From Pseudonocardia cypriaca (GTDB lineage: Bacteria > Actinomycetota > Actinomycetes > Mycobacteriales > Pseudonocardiaceae), in assembly GCF_006717045.1 (NCBI RefSeq), contig NZ_VFPH01000002.1, positions 1,984,001-2,048,000 of the forward strand: a stretch of 64,000 nucleotides of DNA. Reading direction: 5' to 3'. How positions within the stretch are numbered: position 1 is the stretch's first letter; each line of letters begins with the position of its first letter. Below are positions 59,543 to 64,000 of the stretch, piece by piece. The notes beneath the pieces are model-generated. The model did no database searches and was not told where the DNA came from. It worked only from the letters and a program-made list of their open reading frames with translations. Both the position numbers and the translations under genes were made by a program.

Positions 59543-59701
59543 TCAGTCGTCGCCGTCGCCGTCGCCGTCCTCCTGCTGCGTGACGCCGGGGGCGTCGTCG
59601 CCGTCGTCGTCATCGCCGCCGCCGCAGGAACCCGCGGTGAGGAACAGGGCGGCGCCCGCGAGGACCGCCGCGATCGTCCGGCTCAGGCTCGTTCGTCCCA
59701 T
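59543..59701 (-). CDS. Small acidic lipoprotein (52 aa)
   Basis: A 52-codon gene too short for routine calling. It encodes MGRTSLSRTIAAVLAGAALF, then a lipobox LTAGSC with Cys at residue 26, then GGGDDDDGDDAPGVTQQEDGDGDGDD. This has a basic N-region, a hydrophobic core, lipobox and a short acidic tail, the form of an exported lipid-anchored peptide with about 27 mature residues. It overlaps the end of the GtrA gene by 19 bp on the same strand, so translation may be coupled. I know of no function; a remnant of a longer lipoprotein is possible. Confidence 0.55.
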   Translation of the reverse strand: MGRTSLSRTIAAVLAGAALFLTAGSCGGGDDDDGDDAPGVTQQEDGDGDGDD

Positions 59702-60180
59702 GCGTCCACGGTGCCAGGTTTCGCGGCAACCGGCTGGACGGGGGCCTCGCCCGTGCCGAACACCCAGTAGCGCATCACGAGGAACCGGCCGACGCCGCCG
59801 AGAACGCTCGCCGCGGCGAGCGCCACGGTCTCCTCCACCGGTGTCGGCGCGTCGACGACCAACCCGAGCAGCAGCAGGACGGCGGAGCTGTAGAAGGCGT
59901 AGAAGAGCACCGTGCCGCCGATCTGCACGCGGGCGCGCCAGGGGTGCACGGCCGTACCCCCGAACGTGAACCGGCGGTTCGCCTCCGTGCTCACGGCGGT
60001 GCTCACGAGCAGTGAGACGAGGCTCGCCGGCACTGCGTCCAACCCCGCGGTGCGCAGCAGGAGGAAGGTCGCGGCGTTGACGCCCGTGCCGAGGCCGCCG
60101 ACCATCACGTACCGGGCGACCTGCAGGAACAGCGGGTGCCGCGGCCGCAGCCGGGCCGGCGCGACCACCGCCCTCGCCAT
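59683..60180 (-). CDS. GtrA-family membrane protein
   Basis: A 165-residue GtrA-like protein with four membrane segments: FLQVARYVMVGGLGTGVNAATFLLLRTAGL (the family's opening F-x-x-VG-x-x-x-x), LVSLLVSTAVSTEANRRFTFGG, VLFYAFYSSAVLLLLGLV and ASVLGGVGRFLVMRYWVFG. The N-R-x-x-F/Y motif in the second loop is preserved. GtrA proteins flip or position polyprenyl-phosphate sugars for cell-wall or polysaccharide decoration. No glycosyltransferase is adjacent. ATG 60180, with a GTG six bases earlier as alternative; GGAAGG precedes both. Confidence 0.87.
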   Translation of the reverse strand: MARAVVAPARLRPRHPLFLQVARYVMVGGLGTGVNAATFLLLRTAGLDAVPASLVSLLVSTAVSTEANRRFTFGGTAVHPWRARVQIGGTVLFYAFYSSAVLLLLGLVVDAPTPVEETVALAAASVLGGVGRFLVMRYWVFGTGEAPVQPVAAKPGTVDAWDERA

Positions 60181-60367
60181 ATCCACCACGCCCTTCCGGC
60201 CGCGCCGAGTCGATCCCCCCTTTATTTCATCCGGAGTGGGGGACGCGCTGTCGCTCACTCGTGGGAACGCTGTGAGCGGAGCGTCATTCCCGGCCCTGAC
60301 AGATGTCACGCCCGGGTCGTGACCGGTGTCGTGGTCGCCGCGGGCGCGCGAGCCGCAGGCTCGGGAC

Positions 60368-61003
60368 ATGACGCAGACGACGGACCGCTCCCCCGCCCCG
60401 GCCGCCCCTCGGTGGTCGATGTTCCTCGGCCTCTTCTGGGACATCGGGCTCAGTCTGGTGGCGTACTACGGCCTGCGGGCCATGGGCGCGTCGCCGTACG
60501 TCGCGCTGCTCGGGGGCACCGTGACGGCGGGCCTGCGGATCGCCTACGTGTGGCTGCGCACCCGCCGCTTCGACGGGTTCGCCGCGTTCATGCTGGTCGA
60601 GTTCGGGGTGGGGCTCGGGTTCGCGCTGCTCACCGGGGACGCCCGCTTCCTGGTGGCGAAGGAGTCGTTCAGCACCGCGATCGCCGGGCTGATCTTCCTC
60701 GCGAGCTGCGGGTTCGGCCGCCCGATGATCTGGCACGCCGCGGCGCGGTTCCAGCCGGCAGCCCGGGCCGAGCTGGAGCGCCGTTGGCAGGCGGTTCCGG
60801 AGTTCCGGCACGCATTCCGCATGCTGACGATCGGGTGGGGCGCCGGGCTGCTGGCCGAGGCGGTGGCCAGGGTGGTGGTCGCGTACACGCTGCCGGTGGA
60901 TGCCGCCGCCGGGCTGTCGCAGCTGCTCCGCTTCGGCACGATGGGGTTGCTGGTGCTGTGGACGCTCGCCGCGGTGAAGCGCCACCGCGCGGGGCGATCG
61001 TAA
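60368..61003 (+). CDS. VC0807-like integral membrane protein
   Basis: A 211-residue protein with five to six hydrophobic segments: LFWDIGLSLVAYYGLRAMGAS, ALLGGTVTAGLRIAYVWLRTRRFDGFAAFMLVEFGVGLGFALLTGD, STAIAGLIFLASCGFGRPMIWHAAARF and AVARVVVAYTLPVDAAAGLSQLLRFGTMGLLVLWTLAAV. The DxG...R-x-R-x-F-DG pattern and R-F/D loops match the VC0807 family of unknown function. It is encoded 9 bp before a NarL-type two-component pair and may belong to that operon, as sensor accessory or regulated gene. ATG 60368 is used; a GTG at 60326 is less likely. Confidence 0.8.
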   Translation: MTQTTDRSPAPAAPRWSMFLGLFWDIGLSLVAYYGLRAMGASPYVALLGGTVTAGLRIAYVWLRTRRFDGFAAFMLVEFGVGLGFALLTGDARFLVAKESFSTAIAGLIFLASCGFGRPMIWHAAARFQPAARAELERRWQAVPEFRHAFRMLTIGWGAGLLAEAVARVVVAYTLPVDAAAGLSQLLRFGTMGLLVLWTLAAVKRHRAGRS

Positions 61004-61012
61004 GGTCGGGAC

Positions 61013-62137
61013 GTGCGCGTCGAGCAGGGCGTCGATCGCCGGGCATGGCCGGTCTGGACCCCCGAGGACCCGGCGGCCACCCGCCGGGTCCGCCTGCGCA
61101 GCGCCATCGCCGCGGCGGTGTTCCTCGTCTTCCTCGTGCGCAGCGTCATCCAGGAATGGGGCCTGCCGGCCGGCAGCCGCGTCGCGCTCGTCGCGGTCAC
61201 CGGCGTCTACGTCGTGAGCTACCTGCTCACGCTGTACCTCGGCCCGCTGCAGGGGCCGATCGTCCGGACCCTCGCGATCGGCTGGCTGTACCTGGCAGGC
61301 GCCGCGTTCACGCTGGTGACCGCCGACCCGAGCGACCTGGCACTGCTGTCGTACGCGGTGGCAGCCGGGATCATCCTGCTGCCGCTGCGCTGGGGCATGG
61401 TGCTCGGGCTGCTCACCGCCCTCGCGCTGATGGTCGGCACCTGGGCGGTGGACGGCGCGGTCGACTGGAGCGACACGTTCGTGCTGCTCATGATGACCGC
61501 CGGGCTCGTGACGGTCACCCAGCTCATCCGCACGGTCAACCAGCTCCGCGCCGCGCACGACCGGATCCGCGCGCTCGCCGTGGCCGACGAGCGGGCCCGA
61601 GTGGCGAGGGACCTGCACGACGTGCTCGGCCACAGCCTCACCACGATCACCGTCAAGACCGGCCTGGCCCGGCGGATCCTGGAGAGCGGCGCCGATCCGG
61701 ACCGAGCGCTCACCGAGCTGAGCGACGCCGAGCGGCTGTCCCGCCATGCGCTCGCGGAGATCCGCGCCACCGTGTCCGGCTACCGACGGCCGTCGCTGGC
61801 CGCCGAGCTGGCCGGGGCCCACGAGGCGCTGCGGGCGGCGGACATCGCGGGGGATCTCCCGCAGGCCGTCGACGACGTCGCGGAGGAGCTGCGGGAGCCG
61901 TTCGCGTTCGTCCTGCGCGAGGGCGTCACCAACGTGATCCGGCACAGCGGCGCCACCCGCTGCGTCGTCCGGATGGGTCCGCGCTGCCTGGAGATCCGCG
62001 ACGACGGCCGCCCCGCCGACGGGGTCGAGGCCGGGAGCGGCCTCACCGGGCTCACCGAACGGATGGCCGCGGTGGGCGGCCGCCTGACCGCGGAACCCCT
62101 GCCCGGCAGGGGCTTCCGCCTCTGCGCGGAGGCGTGA
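61013..62137 (+). CDS. NarL-type sensor histidine kinase (DesK-like)
   Basis: A 374-residue membrane kinase with about five hydrophobic N-terminal segments (residues 30-165) and no obvious extracytoplasmic domain. The phosphoacceptor His is in ARVARDLHDVLGHSLTTITVKTGLA (HisKA_3) near residue 203. A shortened HATPase_c domain follows: LREGVTNVIRHSGATRCVVRM (N box) and LEIRDDGRPADGVEAGSGLTGLTERMAAVGG. The DesK type senses membrane state or envelope stress. Its stop overlaps the response regulator start by one base, so they are translationally coupled. GTG 61013. Confidence 0.87.
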   Translation: MRVEQGVDRRAWPVWTPEDPAATRRVRLRSAIAAAVFLVFLVRSVIQEWGLPAGSRVALVAVTGVYVVSYLLTLYLGPLQGPIVRTLAIGWLYLAGAAFTLVTADPSDLALLSYAVAAGIILLPLRWGMVLGLLTALALMVGTWAVDGAVDWSDTFVLLMMTAGLVTVTQLIRTVNQLRAAHDRIRALAVADERARVARDLHDVLGHSLTTITVKTGLARRILESGADPDRALTELSDAERLSRHALAEIRATVSGYRRPSLAAELAGAHEALRAADIAGDLPQAVDDVAEELREPFAFVLREGVTNVIRHSGATRCVVRMGPRCLEIRDDGRPADGVEAGSGLTGLTERMAAVGGRLTAEPLPGRGFRLCAEA

Positions 62138-62742
62138 TGATCCGGGTGCTCCTGGCCGACGACCAGGCGCTCGTCCGCGGCGCCCTGGCCGCGATGCTGG
62201 CCCTCGAGCCGGACATCGAGGTGGTCGCCGAGGTCGGCGACGGGGGCGAGGTCGTCGAGGCGGCCCGCCGCACCGTTCCCGACGTCGCGCTGCTGGACGT
62301 CCAGATGCCCGGCACCGACGGGCTGACCGCGGCGGCGCAGCTGCACACCGCGCTCCCGTCCTGCCGCATCGTCATGTGCACGACGTTCGGCCGGCCGGGC
62401 TACTTCGCCCGGGCCATGGCCGCAGGCGCCGCGGGCTTCGTCGTGAAGGACTCACCGCCGGAGCAGCTGGTGGAGGCGATCCGCAGGGTGCACGCCGGGC
62501 TGCGCGTCGTGGACCCCGGATTGGCCGCGGAGTCCCTGGCCCGCGGAGTCAGCCCGTTCACCGAGCGGGAGCGCGACGTGCTGCGCGCGGCCCGCGACGG
62601 CGCGAGCGTGGCCGACATCGCCCGCGCCGTGCACCTGTCGGGCGGCACGGTCCGCAACCACCTGTCCTCGGTGATCGGCAAGACGGGCGCCGCCAACCGC
62701 GCCGAGGCCGCCCGCATCGCGGAGGAGAACGGGTGGCTGTGA
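62137..62742 (+). CDS. NarL/FixJ-type response regulator
   Basis: A 201-residue regulator. Receiver domain: VLLADDQALVRGAL, phosphoacceptor Asp in VALLDVQMPGTDG near residue 54, Thr in MCTTFGRPGY and Lys in FVVKDSPPEQL. The C-terminal LuxR-type HTH reads SPFTERERDVLRAARDGASVADIARAVHLSGGTVRNHLSSVIGKTGAANRAEAARIAEENGWL. It starts at the ATG overlapping the kinase stop. Like DesR it probably controls membrane or transport genes, but no ABC exporter is adjacent and the target is unknown; the VC0807-like gene in front is a candidate. Confidence 0.88.
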   Translation: MIRVLLADDQALVRGALAAMLALEPDIEVVAEVGDGGEVVEAARRTVPDVALLDVQMPGTDGLTAAAQLHTALPSCRIVMCTTFGRPGYFARAMAAGAAGFVVKDSPPEQLVEAIRRVHAGLRVVDPGLAAESLARGVSPFTERERDVLRAARDGASVADIARAVHLSGGTVRNHLSSVIGKTGAANRAEAARIAEENGWL

Positions 62743-62749
62743 GCGCGTC

Positions 62750-63148
62750 TCAGGCGCCGGCGACGGCGGTGATCTGGCTCAGCACGCAGAGCCAACGGTC
62801 CCCGCGGCGCACGAAGACGTCCGTCACCCACTCGTCGGCGTCGAACCGCCTGCCTTCGTAGTGCGCTGTGTTCGTGATGCGCGCGGTGAGGAGCGCCGTG
62901 TCGCCGTAGGTCCGCACCCGGGCGTCGCCGACGCGGTCCATGGCCGAGTGGGTCAACGCCCCGGACTCCACCACGGCCAGGAACTGCTCCCTGGTCGTCA
63001 CGCCGGACTCGGAGACCATCACCCAGTCGTCCGCCATGAAGCCGGCGATCCGCGCGACGTCGTTCGAGACGATCGCTCGTGCCCACTCGTCCTCGACGGC
63101 CTCCAGCTCCGCATCGGCCGCAGGCCACGCATCGGTCTCGTCGGACAT
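62750..63148 (-). CDS. SnoaL/DUF4440-type small protein
   Basis: A 132-residue NTF2-like protein of the DUF4440 kind: ELEAVEDEWARAIVSNDVARIAGFMADDWVMVSESGVTTREQFLAVVESG at the N-terminus and ARVRTYGDTALLTARITNTAHYEGRRFDADEWVTDVFVRRGDRWLCVLSQITAV at the C-terminus, the cone-shaped half-barrel pattern. Such proteins bind small molecules and some act as isomerases or ketosteroid-type enzymes. It lies 11 bp after pcaG on the same strand, so it is expressed with protocatechuate degradation, though I know of no role for it there. Confidence 0.85.
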   Translation of the reverse strand: MSDETDAWPAADAELEAVEDEWARAIVSNDVARIAGFMADDWVMVSESGVTTREQFLAVVESGALTHSAMDRVGDARVRTYGDTALLTARITNTAHYEGRRFDADEWVTDVFVRRGDRWLCVLSQITAVAGA

Positions 63149-63159
63149 CGAGCCTCCGG

Positions 63160-63708
63160 TCAGATCTGGAGGAAGACCGTCTCCCCCTCGCCCTGCAGGC
63201 GGATGTCGAAGCGCAGCTCGCCCTCGCCCGCCGGCTCGGCCAGCAACGTGGCCGCGCGCTCCGGCGGCAGCGACGACAGCAGCGGGTCGGCGGCGTTGGC
63301 CTCGGCCTCGTCCGGGAAGTAGATGCGGGTGACCAGGCGGTCGAGCAGGCCACGCGCCAGCACCGTGACGTCGATGTGCGGTGCCTGCCCGTCCCCCAGC
63401 GCGCCCGGCTTCACCGTGACGATCTGGTAGCGGCCCTCGCCGTCGGTCGGGCAGCGGCCGAAGCCGGCGAACCCGGAGCCGGAGGCGCCCCGCGGGTCGT
63501 CGGGGTGGTCGAAGCGACCGTCGGCGTCGGCCTGCCAGGTCTCGATCACGCCGTCGGGCACCGGCGCGCCCGAGCCGTCGCGCACGATGCCGGAGATGCG
63601 GATCGCGCCCGGGCTGCCCTCGGGGACGACCAGGTGCCCGCCGGACCAGGTCAGGCCGATGGAGAGGAACGGTCCGACGGTCTGCGACGGGGTGAGCAGG
63701 TCACTCAT
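63160..63708 (-). CDS. pcaG: Protocatechuate 3,4-dioxygenase alpha subunit
   Basis: A 182-residue intradiol dioxygenase alpha subunit. Family marks: LTPSQTVGPFLSIGL at residues 5-19, the conserved GIVRDGSGAPVPDGVIETWQADADGRFDHP (about 40-70), GFGRCPTDGEGRYQIVTVKPGAL and APHIDVTVLARGLLDRLVTRIYFPDEA. The alpha subunit carries no iron itself and pairs with PcaH to open protocatechuate between its hydroxyls, giving beta-carboxy-muconate. Its ATG lies 8 bp inside the pcaH 3' end, so the two are translationally coupled. Confidence 0.9.
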   Translation of the reverse strand: MSDLLTPSQTVGPFLSIGLTWSGGHLVVPEGSPGAIRISGIVRDGSGAPVPDGVIETWQADADGRFDHPDDPRGASGSGFAGFGRCPTDGEGRYQIVTVKPGALGDGQAPHIDVTVLARGLLDRLVTRIYFPDEAEANAADPLLSSLPPERAATLLAEPAGEGELRFDIRLQGEGETVFLQI

Positions 63709-64000
63709 GGGGCTCCTCGAACGGGGTCTGCTCGCGGCCGCGCAGCACGATGTCCCAGCGGTAGGCGAGCGCCCACTCCGGCCGGGTGGCCTCGAGGTCG
63801 AACGTCGAGATCATGCGCCGGCGGGCCTTCGGGTCCGGGACCGAGTTGAAGATCGGGTCCTGGTCGAACAGCGGGTCGTCCGGGAAGTACATCTGCGTGA
63901 CGAGCCGCTGGGTGAACGCGCGGCCGAACAGCGAGAAGTGGATGTGCGCCGGGCGCCACGCGTTGTGGTGGTTGCCCCACGGATAGGCGCCGGGCTTGAT
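63701..64000 (-). CDS. pcaH: Protocatechuate 3,4-dioxygenase beta subunit (partial, 5' end missing)
   Basis: C-terminal 99 residues of the iron-bearing beta subunit; the rest lies beyond the right edge of the window. The visible part begins IKPGAYPWGNHHNAWRPAHIHFS, in which the Tyr of AYPW and both His of RPAHIHFS are three of the four ferric-iron ligands of PcaH. It ends with FGRAFTQRLVTQMYFPDDPLFDQDPIFNSVPDPKARRRMISTFDLEATRPEWALAYRWDIVLRGREQTPFEEPHE, typical of the family. Together with pcaG it forms the ring-cleaving enzyme of the beta-ketoadipate pathway. Confidence 0.92.
   Translation of the reverse strand: MKPGAYPWGNHHNAWRPAHIHFSLFGRAFTQRLVTQMYFPDDPLFDQDPIFNSVPDPKARRRMISTFDLEATRPEWALAYRWDIVLRGREQTPFEEPHE

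Noticed and set aside
59521..59640. GTCGCC-rich stretch as a tandem repeat or microsatellite
   Set aside because: It is the Asp/Gly-codon tail of the small lipoprotein on the minus strand rather than an independent repeat.
2..64000. CRISPR array, prophage, biosynthetic gene cluster or secretion system
   Set aside because: No regularly spaced repeats with unique spacers, no phage structural genes, no PKS/NRPS or other core biosynthetic enzymes, and no secretion ATPase were seen.

Overview
The window is very GC-rich, densely coded DNA of an actinomycete. The evidence includes an mIHF-type nucleoid protein, a CPW-motif hydroquinone reductase of the kind actinomycetes use with mycothiol, a fused multidomain acyl-CoA carboxylase, a PE-POL LigD fragment, a 13E12-type DUF222-HNH gene and many GTG starts. 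A member of the Pseudonocardiales is my best guess, but this rests on gene content only. No rRNA, tRNA, CRISPR array, prophage or biosynthetic gene cluster was seen.

Layout. 0-6 kb: NCS1 cytosine/purine permease, a small hypothetical gene, a MetNIQ-type methionine ABC transporter behind a candidate cysteine-containing leader peptide, and an orphan iron-siderophore binding lipoprotein behind a candidate iron box. 5.9-8.0 kb: a DUF222-HNH gene enclosed by long inverted repeats, the most element-like structure here. 8-14 kb: LigD-like PE-POL protein, an ECF sigma factor with a SnoaL-like tail divergent from a DHA2 exporter, a PP2C phosphatase, and a secreted chaplin-like protein with a strong terminator. 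14-20 kb: TetR/SDR pair with two operators between them, sugar-lactone oxidase, STAS protein, IspD and an LCP cell-wall ligase. 20-25 kb: a CitA/CitB-type two-component system divergent from a dicarboxylate symporter, and an XRE regulator divergent from a short SDR. 25-31 kb: SMP-30 lactonase, an mIHF protein, alpha/beta hydrolase, a ParA-like ATPase with an unrecognised partner, and a GDT1-methyltransferase-like fusion.

31-42 kb: a GntR-controlled sugar ABC importer without its own ATPase, translationally coupled to a NagZ-type GH3 enzyme (probable GlcNAc, chito-oligosaccharide or muropeptide scavenging), HtrA protease, then a leftward run of hydrolase, MarR, MFS exporter and CoA-transferase. 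42-50 kb: a translationally coupled MBL-DedA-phosphodiesterase operon, SDR plus phosphofructokinase, an MFS exporter and a 650-bp non-coding region full of nested palindromes. 50-57 kb: VOC protein, epoxide-hydrolase-like protein and a 1,879-residue fused acyl-CoA carboxylase that ends at a block of CGAGTCGCG repeats. 57-64 kb: secreted GH3, mycothiol/glutathione-type reductase, a 52-residue lipoprotein, GtrA protein, VC0807-like protein with a NarL-type two-component system, and the end of a protocatechuate dioxygenase operon (pcaHG) cut by the window edge.

The candidates for something undescribed are the inverted-repeat-bounded DUF222-HNH unit, the ParA-partner cassette with its upstream palindromes and in-gene 15-bp repeats, and the palindrome cluster at 49.5-50.1 kb. 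All three are inferences from sequence alone.
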